From NCBI GenBank assembly GCA_014654535.1, contig BNBA01000003.1, forward strand, positions 62,001 through 126,000: a stretch of 64,000 nucleotides of DNA, given 5' to 3'. The notes below the pieces were generated by a model that did not search any database, had not been told where the DNA came from, and saw only the letters and a program-made list of their open reading frames with translations. Each line of letters starts with the position of its first letter. Positions within the stretch are counted from its first letter, which is position 1. This document shows positions 29,529-38,162 of this stretch, piece by piece. A program made the position numbers and the translations under genes. This DNA comes from Xanthomonas boreopolis. Lineage in GTDB: Bacteria > Pseudomonadota > Gammaproteobacteria > Xanthomonadales > Xanthomonadaceae.

Positions 29529-29531
29529 GGA

Positions 29532-31025
<1,494 letters not shown>

Positions 31026-31080
31026 CGGGTGCTCCGGGAATACGTGACTAAGAGCGCCCATTCTACGCCTGCCGCCGTTT

Positions 31081-31096
31081 GTAGGAATTTTCCTAC
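31081..31096. promoter_or_regulatory. Perfect palindrome between divergent genes
   Basis: GTAGGAATTTTCCTAC is a 16-base perfect inverted repeat (seven-base arms around TT) in the 202-base region between the M20 peptidase and comEA-like genes, which are divergent. It is 56 bases upstream of the peptidase ATG. Its AT-rich centre in GC-rich surroundings suggests an operator. I do not recognise the regulator. Confidence 0.45.
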
Positions 31097-31227
31097 GGCA
31101 CTGCGCGCGGTTTACCGGCTGTGCGTGCGGGGGGGCGACGATACGCTTGTCTCATGTGGCGCGGGACACTGTTCCAGCCGGCAGGAATGCCGGCCAGGAC
31201 CCTTCCCAAGCCACAAGGAGCGTTGCC

Positions 31228-31560
31228 ATGAAGTCTTTAGCCGTAGTCCTGCAGTCCTTGTTCCTGGCGTTGCTGCTGTCCTCCGCGGCCCATGCGGTCG
31301 AAAGGATCAACATCAACACGGCGAGTGCCGCCGATCTGGACAGGGTGCTGGTGAACGTCGGGCCCGCCAAGGCGCAGGCCATCGTCGAACACCGCCGGGC
31401 CAACGGTCCCTTCAAAAGCGCCGAGGAGCTGGCGCTGGTCAAGGGAATCGGACTCAAGACGGTCGAAAGGAACAGAGACCTGATCGAAGTGGGGGCAGGG
31501 AATACCCCCGCTGCGAAGGCTGCCAAGGCGGCGGCTGCACAGTCGGTGCAAAGACGCTGA
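31228..31560 (+). CDS. ComEA-like helix-hairpin-helix protein
   Basis: A 110-residue exported protein. It has a signal peptide (MKSLAVVLQSLFLALLLSSA, cleavage near AHA), then a ComEA-type DNA-binding domain with ININTASAADLDRVLVNVGPAKAQAIVEHR and a second hairpin LALVKGIGLKTVERN. An Ala/Lys-rich tail ends the protein. Periplasmic ComEA proteins bind incoming DNA during natural transformation. The ATG at 31228 follows AAGGAG by seven bases. It is a single-gene unit, as usual in gammaproteobacteria, so a competence role is plausible but not shown. Confidence 0.88.
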   Translation: MKSLAVVLQSLFLALLLSSAAHAVERININTASAADLDRVLVNVGPAKAQAIVEHRRANGPFKSAEELALVKGIGLKTVERNRDLIEVGAGNTPAAKAAKAAAAQSVQRR

Positions 31561-31804
31561 GGGGAATGGAAATCCGCAATACGGTCCGACGCAGGATGCG
31601 TGGCCGCTACCTATCTGGACAGGAAGTCTAGGGGAAGGCTGGAAGCCGACATGGATGTGTATCGCCCGGTGTTGCACATTGACGTGCAGCCGGGCGATTT
31701 TCGTTGTGGGGCTGGAACCCGGGATTGGGGATTGGGGATCTGCCGATGCCGCCTTCGAGGCGCCCGGTCTCGCGCGGCCCGGCAGGCGCAGGCACAATGC
31801 CGGG

Positions 31805-32395
31805 ATGTCACTCCTGCATGCACCGTCCCGGGTGATCGCCGCGGCCGATTACCGGCGCGAACGCTGGCGCAACGGCCTGGGCTGGACCCGCGAAATCCTG
31901 CGCCTGCCCGGCGACGGCGACTGGTCGTTGCGGCTGTCCATCGCCGAGATCGAGCGCGATGCGGCGTTCTCCGCGTTTCCCGGGGTCGAGCGCGAGCTGG
32001 TGCTGTTGCAGGGCAACGGCGTGCGGCTGCGTTTCGAGGACGGCCGGGTGGAGACGTTGTTGTCGCCCTACCAACGCGCGCGGTTTCCCGGCGAAGCGCT
32101 CGTCGCCGGCGAATTGATCGACGGCGTCACGCACGATTTCAACGCGATGTGGCGGCGCGATGCGCTGCAAGTGGACGTGCTGCACCGCCCGTTGGCCGGG
32201 CGGATGGTGTTCTTCACCGAGCCCGGGGTCGCCTGGGCGATCCACCTGCTGGCGGGACAGGCGCGCTTCGATGCGGGCAGCGGCCTGGGCGGGATGGCGG
32301 CTGGCGATACCGCCTGGCTGGGCGCCGGAACACGCGAGGGGCACGGGGTCGACGGCGCCGGCGAATTGCTGGCGGTCCGGATCCGTCCGGCCTGA
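31805..32395 (+). CDS. HutD/Ves-family cupin protein
   Basis: A 196-residue protein of the HutD family. The opening YRRERWRNGLGWTREI, the FPGVERELVLLQGNGVRL core and the HDFNAMWRRD segment are typical. HutD-like proteins have a double cupin-like fold and in pseudomonads are associated with histidine utilisation, apparently limiting its activity; Ves of E. coli is a cold- and environmental-stress relative. No hut genes are nearby, so its function here is open. The gene is convergent with the flavin reductase gene (ten bases between stops). Start ATG at 31805; in-frame ATG codons upstream lie in non-coding sequence. Confidence 0.82.
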   Translation: MSLLHAPSRVIAAADYRRERWRNGLGWTREILRLPGDGDWSLRLSIAEIERDAAFSAFPGVERELVLLQGNGVRLRFEDGRVETLLSPYQRARFPGEALVAGELIDGVTHDFNAMWRRDALQVDVLHRPLAGRMVFFTEPGVAWAIHLLAGQARFDAGSGLGGMAAGDTAWLGAGTREGHGVDGAGELLAVRIRPA

Positions 32396-32405
32396 GGGGC
32401 CTGGC

Positions 32406-34004
32406 TCAATACACGTCGCGCCGGTAGCGGCCTTGAAGCGAGAGTTGCTCGCGCGCCTCCGGGCCGAGGACCTCGTCCAGTACCCGTTCCACCTCCGGCG
32501 CCATGCCGCGCAGGCTGCCGCAGACGTGGATCGCGGCGCCGTCGGCGACCCACTCGCGCAGGGTTGCGGCGGCTTCGCGCAGGCGATGCTGCACGTAGCG
32601 GGCCGGGCCGGCGCCGTCGCGGGAGAACGCCGTGTCGAGGCGTTCCAGCCAGCCATCGCGCTGCCAGGCGCGCAGGTCCTCGCCGAAATGCAGGTCGAAG
32701 GCCGCGTTGCGTTCCCCGAACAGCAGCCAGTTGCGCCGCGCCCCGGCGGCGATGCGTTCGGCCAGGTGCGCGCGCAAGCCGGCGATCCCGGTGCCGTTGC
32801 CGACCAGGATCATCGGCACCTGCGGCCCGGGGCCGTGGAAATTCGGATTGCTGCGGATGCGCAGGGCGATTTCGTCGCCAAGGCGGGCATGGCGGCACAG
32901 CCAGCCGCTGCCGAGGCCGGGTTGGCCCCGGGCGTCGGTCTGCAGGCGCAACAGCAGCTCCAGGCGGCCTTCCGGGGGGATCGAGGCGATCGAATACTCG
33001 CGGTGCGGCAGCGGCTGCAGCCCGCGCACCAGCGTCGCCGGATCGGCGGGGCCGGCCAGGTCCGGCAGGCGCGATTCGCTCAGCCAGTCGCGCAAGGGCC
33101 GGCCGTCCACCCGTTGCGTGCCGTCCAGTGCGTGCGTCCGCAGCCAGGCATCCACGCGGGTGGCCGCCTGGCGCGGACCGATCTCGGCGATGTCGCCGGC
33201 CTGCCAGTGCGGCAGCGGCCCCCGGGCCGGCGCGAGCGCGATGCGATAGACCTCGCCGCCGGCACTGCCGGCGTTGAGCAGGTTCCGTTGCAGCAGGCGC
33301 CATGGCGCATAGCGTGGCTTCTCCCAGTCCGGCAAGGTCGACGGCCGGTCGCCGAGCTGCGCCAGCAGCGATTGCCATTGGCGCAGCGCTTCCGGCGCGG
33401 CGCGGTCCACGTCGATCCGCTCGAACAGCGCATGCGCGCCCTGGTGCCGCAACCATCGCTCGAGCCGGCGGCCGAACGCGCAGTAGTCGGCGTAGTCGCG
33501 GTCGCCGAGCGCCAGCACGGCGTAGCGCAACGACGGCAGCTGCAGGGAGCGCTGCATCACGTCGCGCAGGAACGGTTGCGCGTGGTCGGGCGCGTCGCCT
33601 TCGCCGGTGGTGCTGGCGATGAACAGTATGCGGGCGCCGGAAGCGAGCCGGGAAGCGTCGAGCCGTTCCAGCGGCAGGGCGACGGCCGGCTGGCCCACGT
33701 TCGCGAGGGTTTCCACGCTGCGCTCCGCCAGTTCGCGCGCGAACCCGGTCTGGCTCGCCCAGGCGACCAGCAGTCCGGCGCCGTCGGCCGGCCCGGTCGC
33801 GAGGCTGCGCGAGCGCGATGCGACCCAGGCGCTGCCGGCGGCGTAGGCGAGCACGGCGATGCCGGCCAGCCACCAGCGCCCGGGCAGCGGCGGGGCGCTC
33901 CACCAGTCGCCTTCGTGCAGGCGCAGCAGGCCCAGGGCGATCGACGCCAGCAATGCGCCGACCGCCAGGTTGCCAGCGACGGCACGCCGCGATGCGCCGT
34001 TCAT
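32406..34004 (-). CDS. Membrane-anchored flavodoxin/FNR-type reductase (CysJ-like)
   Basis: A 532-residue diflavin reductase. Two N-terminal helices (about 15-32 and 42-60) anchor it. A flavodoxin domain (about 75-215; AWASQTGFARELAE, STTGEGDAPDH, LALGDRDYADYCAF) binds FMN. The FNR-like part has the FAD motif REYSIAS and the NADPH motifs VGNGTGIAGLRAHL, LLFGERN and VCGSLRGMA. It looks like a sulfite-reductase alpha subunit but with a membrane anchor and no hemoprotein partner. In this iron-linked operon it probably passes electrons from NADPH to the PepSY membrane protein or flavinylated partners. It overlaps apbE by four bases. Confidence 0.85.
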   Translation of the reverse strand: MNGASRRAVAGNLAVGALLASIALGLLRLHEGDWWSAPPLPGRWWLAGIAVLAYAAGSAWVASRSRSLATGPADGAGLLVAWASQTGFARELAERSVETLANVGQPAVALPLERLDASRLASGARILFIASTTGEGDAPDHAQPFLRDVMQRSLQLPSLRYAVLALGDRDYADYCAFGRRLERWLRHQGAHALFERIDVDRAAPEALRQWQSLLAQLGDRPSTLPDWEKPRYAPWRLLQRNLLNAGSAGGEVYRIALAPARGPLPHWQAGDIAEIGPRQAATRVDAWLRTHALDGTQRVDGRPLRDWLSESRLPDLAGPADPATLVRGLQPLPHREYSIASIPPEGRLELLLRLQTDARGQPGLGSGWLCRHARLGDEIALRIRSNPNFHGPGPQVPMILVGNGTGIAGLRAHLAERIAAGARRNWLLFGERNAAFDLHFGEDLRAWQRDGWLERLDTAFSRDGAGPARYVQHRLREAAATLREWVADGAAIHVCGSLRGMAPEVERVLDEVLGPEAREQLSLQGRYRRDVY

Positions 34005-34975
34005 GCGTGGGTTTCCAGCAGCCGCTCGAAGGCTTGGCTCATGCGTTCTTCCACGCCGGCGTGGGTGCGGGCAAGAAAGCGCACCGCCAGCCCGCGTGCG
34101 TCGGCCAGGGCGATGCCGGGGCCCGGGCCGAGCACGGTGAAGGCGGTCGCCCAGGCATCGGCTTGCGTCGCGTCGCCGGCGATCACGGTCACGGCCGCGG
34201 CGGCCCGTTCGACGGGCCGGCCCAGGCGCGGATCGAAGGTGTGCGAATAACGCCGGCCGTCCGCATCGAAGCGGTGCCAGCGATCGCCCGAGGTGGCTAT
34301 CGCGAGGTCGTCCAGCGCCAGCACGCGCGGCGGCAGGCCGGAGGCGTCGTCCTCCTCCGGCGCCGATTCCACCAGCACGCGCCACGGCTGGCCATCGGGC
34401 TTGCGACCGTAGCCATGCAGTTCGCCCCCCACTTCCACCAGCGCGCTGGCGATGGCCTGTTCCTTCAGGTGCCGATGCACCGCATCCACGCCGTAGCCCT
34501 TGGCGATGCCGGACAGGTCGAGTTCGAGCCCGCCGGGCTGCAGCAGCTCGTGCCCATCGTCGCGCCATTGCAGCCGCGTCCAGCCGACGCGCGCGCGCAT
34601 GGCGTCGATCGCGTCCTGCGCAGGCACGCGCCGGGCCCCGGCATGCGCGCCGAATCCCCACAGCGAGACCATCGGCCCGACGCTGGGATCGAATGCGCCG
34701 CCGCTGGCGCGGGCGACGTCGAGCGCCACCTGCATCACCGCGCGGAAGCCGCCGGGCAACCGGTGCCAGCTGCCGGCCGGCGCGCGGTTGTAGCGGCTGA
34801 TGCCCGACTCCGGCTCCCAGGTGCTCATCTGCGCCACCACGGTGTCCAGCACGCGCTGGATCCCGGCGTGGATCGGGTGCAGGTCGCGGTGGCGCGGCAC
34901 GACCAGCTTCACGCTCCAGGTCGTGCCCATGGTCTGGCCGCCGAGCATGGCGATGTCGAGGGAGGCGTGGGACAT
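34001..34975 (-). CDS. apbE: FAD:protein FMN transferase ApbE
   Basis: A 324-residue ApbE family enzyme that attaches FMN covalently to Thr/Ser of target proteins, using FAD and Mg2+. Seen are GGQTMGTTWSVKL near the start, MSTWEPESGISRYN, DLSGIAKGYGVDAVH, LVEVGGELHGYGR and SHTFDPRLGRPVE. There is no lipoprotein signal at the annotated start, unlike many ApbE proteins, so either export is missing or the start lies elsewhere. It sits with genes for DUF2271 (carrying a candidate acceptor motif), DUF4198, PepSY and a diflavin reductase. That suggests its target is encoded in the same operon. Confidence 0.92.
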   Translation of the reverse strand: MSHASLDIAMLGGQTMGTTWSVKLVVPRHRDLHPIHAGIQRVLDTVVAQMSTWEPESGISRYNRAPAGSWHRLPGGFRAVMQVALDVARASGGAFDPSVGPMVSLWGFGAHAGARRVPAQDAIDAMRARVGWTRLQWRDDGHELLQPGGLELDLSGIAKGYGVDAVHRHLKEQAIASALVEVGGELHGYGRKPDGQPWRVLVESAPEEDDASGLPPRVLALDDLAIATSGDRWHRFDADGRRYSHTFDPRLGRPVERAAAAVTVIAGDATQADAWATAFTVLGPGPGIALADARGLAVRFLARTHAGVEERMSQAFERLLETHA

Positions 34976-35039
34976 CCGGGGACTCGTGCGGGCGTCGTCG
35001 TTCCCGCCTTCGCGGCAACGACGAGCGTCCGGCGGTGGA

Positions 35040-35843
35040 TCACTGCGGCAGCACTTCCAGCGTGGCGACGTAGCTCAACCGGCGCTGCCTGGCCTGGGGT
35101 ACCGTGGTCTTGCCGTCTTCCGTGGCGGTCTCCAGCCAGTACATGCCGGCTTCCGGCCAGGTCACCGAGAACGCGCCCTGGGCATCGGTCTTCACCTTGA
35201 TCTCGTCCTGCGCATTGCGATAGCGCGTCCCGCCGCGGACGATCTCGACGTCGAGGCCCGCGGCCGGCTTGCCGTCGATCTGCAGCTTGAACTGCGCCGG
35301 TTCGCCGGCGAACAGGTCGTTGGGATGGGTGACCGGGACCAACTCGATGCCCTTGCCGCCGGGCTCGAGCGCGGTCTCGTTCGGCGCGCCGTTGGTCACG
35401 AACGTCTCCACGCGGCCGAGCGACTGCGACACCTGCAGGTCCTGCGCGTTCTTCGGCACCTCGGTGGCGAAGCGCGCTGCGTCGCCGCGCCAGCGCTTGG
35501 GCTTGCCGTCTTCCTTCCAACTGGCGAACAGACCGTCGTTGACCACCGCCAGGCGATAGGTGCCGGCCTGCTTGAGCTGCAGGTCGAACACGCTGCGGTA
35601 GCGGCCGGTGGCGGCGTTCTCCGGCTGCAGGCGGCTGCCGTCCGGCGCGGTGATCGCCAGGTTGTCCAGCCGCAGCGGCACGTGGTTGAAGTAGAACAGG
35701 TCGTTGGAGACGGCGCCGTCCACGGTGATCCAGGGCTGTTCGCCGGCGATCACGGTCTGCGACGGCAGCAGCCAGGCCTTGTGGGCGAGCGCGGAGAACG
35801 GCAGCGCGGCGAGCGCGGCGGTCAGGACGAGGGAACGCTTCAT
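35040..35843 (-). CDS. DUF4198 periplasmic protein (nickel/iron uptake-associated family)
   Basis: A 267-residue exported protein with a short signal peptide ([20 protein letters not shown]). The DUF4198 hallmark [12 protein letters not shown] begins the mature protein. The rest is two beta-sandwich halves; the second (about 185-260) resembles a carboxypeptidase-regulatory/CNA-B type fold with [15 protein letters not shown] and [13 protein letters not shown]4198 proteins are often found next to TonB receptors for metals and are thought to act in the periplasm with metal complexes. It lies between DUF2271 and apbE in the same direction. Confidence 0.85.
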   Translation of the reverse strand: MKRSLVLTAALAALPFSALAHKAWLLPSQTVIAGEQPWITVDGAVSNDLFYFNHVPLRLDNLAITAPDGSRLQPENAATGRYRSVFDLQLKQAGTYRLAVVNDGLFASWKEDGKPKRWRGDAARFATEVPKNAQDLQVSQSLGRVETFVTNGAPNETALEPGGKGIELVPVTHPNDLFAGEPAQFKLQIDGKPAAGLDVEIVRGGTRYRNAQDEIKVKTDAQGAFSVTWPEAGMYWLETATEDGKTTVPQARQRRLSYVATLEVLPQ

Positions 35844-35880
35844 CGGAACTCCTGTGGCGATCGTCGATCGAGGGAAGGGA

Positions 35881-36402
35881 TCACGGCTTGGCGGCCAGGG
35901 TCACGCTGCCCAGCTCGCTGCTGCCCTGGGCCTTGCCGCTCTGCGGGCTCCTGGCCGGCCAGCTGAAGGGGATCTTCAACAGCTCGCGGCCACCGACTTC
36001 GCGCGCGGCCTCGACCACCAGCGTGTATTCGCCCGCGGCCAGGCCCTTCAGCTGCGGCTGCTGGTCGGTGAAGGAGAGCGCGTGCTTGCCGGCGGGCCGG
36101 GTCGGGCCGGTCACCCCGTCGACCGGCACCTGCAGCGTGCGCCCGCTCTTGCGCCACCACTGGCGCAGGTCGGGCAGCCACTTGGTGCCGTGGCCCTCGG
36201 CGGTGTCCCTGGATTGGTACCAGACGGCGAGGTTGGCGGCGACCTTCTGGTCGGCCCCTTCGATCCAGATCGCCACGTAGGGGCGGTGGTACTCGGCGAC
36301 GTTGAGCTTGGGGATCTCGACGTTGACGTCGAGCGTGGCCGCGTAGGCCGGCACGGCCAGCAGGCCGCTCAAGGCGATGGTGAGGGTGGCGGTGACGCGC
36401 AT
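35881..36402 (-). CDS. DUF2271 periplasmic protein with candidate flavinylation site
   Basis: A 173-residue exported protein with a signal peptide (cleavage near AYA, residue 21). The DUF2271 body has [21 protein letters not shown] and [11 protein letters not shown]. Residues 95-101 read DGVTGPT, close to the D-x-x-(S/T)-G-A-(S/T) signature of ApbE targets such as NqrB/NqrC and RnfG, with Thr101 at the acceptor position. With apbE in the operon, this protein is the best candidate for covalent FMN attachment and would be a periplasmic electron carrier. The Pro where Ala is usual is a caveat. It lies 19 bases after the PepSY gene. Confidence 0.82.
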   Translation of the reverse strand: MRVTATLTIALSGLLAVPAYAATLDVNVEIPKLNVAEYHRPYVAIWIEGADQKVAANLAVWYQSRDTAEGHGTKWLPDLRQWWRKSGRTLQVPVDGVTGPTRPAGKHALSFTDQQPQLKGLAAGEYTLVVEAAREVGGRELLKIPFSWPARSPQSGKAQGSSELGSVTLAAKP

Positions 36403-36421
36403 GGAAGTCTCCGGGCGTGGA

Positions 36422-37063
36422 TTAGTGGATCAGGAGCAGGGCGATCAGCAGCGGGACGAGCAGGCCCAGCCCGACCAGCGGCCAGGTCATGCGGCGCTGG
36501 CGGGCGTGCATCTGCAGCAGGAACAGGCCGGTGACGCAGAACACCAGGCACGCGACCGCGAACAGGTCGATGAACCAGCTCCAGGCGGGGCCGGCATTGC
36601 GTCCCTTGTGCAGGTCGTTGAAGTACGAGATCCAGCCGCGGTCGGTGGCTTCGTACTCGACCGCGCCGCTGGCGCGATCGATGCTGAGCCAGGCGTCCGC
36701 GCCGGGGGCCGGCATCGAGAGGTAGATCTCGTCGCCGGACCATTCCGCCTGGCGCCGGCCGAGCGATACGGACAGCTCGCGGTCCAGCCAGGCCACCACC
36801 TCGCGCGGCAGCGGCGCGTGGCCGTCCTCGGGACCGTCCAGCGCACGCAGCAGCGGCGCCGGCAGCGTGGCCTGGCGGTTCGTCACCGTCGGCTTCGCCT
36901 CGATGCGCGCGGCATGGTTCAAGGTCAGGCCCGTCGCGGCGAACACGAGCATCCCGACCAGGCAGATCGCGGAGCTGATCCAGTGCCACTGGTGCAGCGT
37001 ACGCAGCCAGAAACCGCGACGTTGGCGCGCCGTGGCGTGATCGGTGGCGGACGGAGTAGGCAA
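36422..37063 (-). CDS. PepSY-associated transmembrane protein
   Basis: A 213-residue protein with helices near residues 28-50 ([21 protein letters not shown]), 155-180 and 187-210. A periplasmic PepSY-like domain lies between helices 1 and 2 (e.g. [32 protein letters not shown]). Conserved His residues in LHQWHW, LNHAA and LHKG could bind heme, as proposed for PepSY_TM reductases of iron uptake systems. The predicted start is a TTG at 37063 with no strong ribosome site, so the exact N-terminus is uncertain. It is the first gene of the operon under the Fur-like promoter at 37097-37128. Confidence 0.82.
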   Translation of the reverse strand: MPTPSATDHATARQRRGFWLRTLHQWHWISSAICLVGMLVFAATGLTLNHAARIEAKPTVTNRQATLPAPLLRALDGPEDGHAPLPREVVAWLDRELSVSLGRRQAEWSGDEIYLSMPAPGADAWLSIDRASGAVEYEATDRGWISYFNDLHKGRNAGPAWSWFIDLFAVACLVFCVTGLFLLQMHARQRRMTWPLVGLGLLVPLLIALLLIH

Positions 37064-37096
37064 CGGACGCTGTCGGGAGGGGCCGAGGAGGAAGTT

Positions 37097-37128
37097 ATTC
37101 TACAGAAATGAGAATTGATCTCAATTAT
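37097..37128 (-). promoter_or_regulatory. Promoter overlapped by a Fur-like box (PepSY operon)
   Basis: On the minus strand TTGAGA (37119-37124) and TAGAAT (37097-37102) are spaced by 16 bases and point to the PepSY gene. The -35 and spacer overlap TGAGAATTGATCTCA (37109-37123), a 7-1-7 inverted repeat with five of seven arm pairs matching and good agreement with the Fur core TGATAATxATTATCA. AT-rich flanks (AAA...ATTAT) extend it. Iron-replete repression of the whole PepSY-DUF2271-DUF4198-apbE-reductase operon is inferred. Confidence 0.65.
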
Positions 37129-37186
37129 GGAATCGAGCCTGCGCTCGTGCCAGGCCTGGAACGCGCCCGGCGGCGAGCCGTGCTCG

Positions 37187-37258
37187 TGTGGGAGCGGCTT
37201 TAGCCGCGATGGGGCTTTTCCCGGGCAAGCCCGATCGCGGCTAAAGCCACTGCCACAA
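37187..37258. repeat. Palindromic element of the GTGGGAG family
   Basis: Left arm TGTGGGAGCGGCTTTAGCCG and right arm CGGCTAAAGCCACTGCCACA are complementary apart from about two mismatches, and an inner GGGCTTTTCCCGGGCAAGCC adds a smaller hairpin. It lies between the Fur-like promoter and the piuC-like gene. Same family as 29295-29362 and 62937-63000. Confidence 0.72.
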
Positions 37259-37320
37259 ACAGGGACAAGGAAACCCGAGCTCTTCGATGCACGACGGGCA
37301 CGCAGATTGATGGCGTCCGG

Positions 37321-38013
37321 TCAGGTCTCCGACCACTCGCGCAGCAGGTTGTGGTAGACGTTGGTGAGCTTGAGCAGCGCGCCGCGGTCCGCGCCCGATG
37401 CGGTCAGCGCCTGGATCGCGGTGTCCAGTTCGAACAGGCGTTGCCGCCTGGCGCTGTCGCGCACCAGGCTCTGCACCCAGAAGAACGAGGCCAGCCGCGC
37501 GCCGCGGGTCACCGGGGTGACGCGGTGCAGGCTGCTGGAGGGGTAGAGGATGAGGTCGCCCGCGGGCAGTTTGACCTCGTGCTCCCCGTAGGTGTCGCTG
37601 ATGACCAGTTCGCCGCCGTCGTATTCCTCCGGCCCGCACAGGAACAACGTGCAGGAGAGATCGGTACGCAGCGTCATGGCCGGCTGCGTCGCGCTGGCCG
37701 CCAGCGTCATCACCGCGCCATCGACGTGGAAGCCGTATTCGCCGCCGCCCTCGTACCGGTTGAAGCGTGGTGGGATCGTGCGCAGCGGCAAGGCCGCCGC
37801 GAAATAGAGCGGGCTGCGGGCGAGCGCCCTCAGCACCGCCTGTCCCAGTTCGTGCTTGAGCGGCGACGCGTCGGGCAGTTGCAGGTTGCGCTTGACCTGG
37901 GCGCCCTGCGCGCCGACGGTCTCGCGACCGTCGGTCCAGTCGGCGCCGTCGAGCGCCTGGCGGAAGCGCGCCACTTCGTCGGCGGTCAGGATGCCGGGGA
38001 TGTGCAGCAACAT
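37321..38013 (-). CDS. PiuC-type Fe(II)/2-oxoglutarate hydroxylase
   Basis: A 230-residue Fe2OG dioxygenase of the PKHD-type/PiuC family. The iron ligands are H96 and D98 in YGFHVDGAV and H163 in [10 protein letters not shown]173 in TRGAR should bind 2-oxoglutarate. PiuC-like genes sit beside TonB siderophore receptors (piuA/fiu) and are iron-repressed; their substrate is unknown, perhaps a siderophore or the receptor system. The ATG at 38013 has GGAG seven bases upstream. It lies 149 bases downstream of the receptor gene, with a palindromic repeat between, so co-transcription is likely but not certain. Confidence 0.9.
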   Translation of the reverse strand: MLLHIPGILTADEVARFRQALDGADWTDGRETVGAQGAQVKRNLQLPDASPLKHELGQAVLRALARSPLYFAAALPLRTIPPRFNRYEGGGEYGFHVDGAVMTLAASATQPAMTLRTDLSCTLFLCGPEEYDGGELVISDTYGEHEVKLPAGDLILYPSSSLHRVTPVTRGARLASFFWVQSLVRDSARRQRLFELDTAIQALTASGADRGALLKLTNVYHNLLREWSET

Positions 38014-38070
38014 GGCGTGCTCCGGGAAAAGGTCTCCGTTCTTATCATGACGCGAACGGTGCCACCGCGG

Positions 38071-38114
38071 TGCGGGAGGGGCTCCAGCCGCCGGGACTGA
38101 AGCCCCTTCCGCAA
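38071..38114. repeat. Short palindromic element of the same family
   Basis: TGCGGGAGGGGCTCCAG and CTGAAGCCCCTTCCGCA form an imperfect inverted repeat with a ten-base centre, between the TonB receptor gene and the piuC-like gene. It is a shorter member of the GTGGGAG...CTTCAG palindrome family. Confidence 0.65.
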
Positions 38115-38162
38115 GTACCTTCCGCAGCGGAGGGTGGCCGGGGAAGGTGCCGCCTGCGCGGA

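Larger units (their letters stand above)
29104..29531. other. Repeat-rich intergenic region
   Basis: No gene is supported in this 428-base stretch between the GlsB-like gene and the M20 peptidase gene. It contains two copies of a CTTCAGCCC-type palindromic element (a partial one near 29195-29235 and a full one at 29295-29362). A 100-base array of heptanucleotide repeats (29429-29528) reaches to within four bases of the peptidase stop codon. Apparent ORFs here are by-products of low complexity. Confidence 0.6.
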
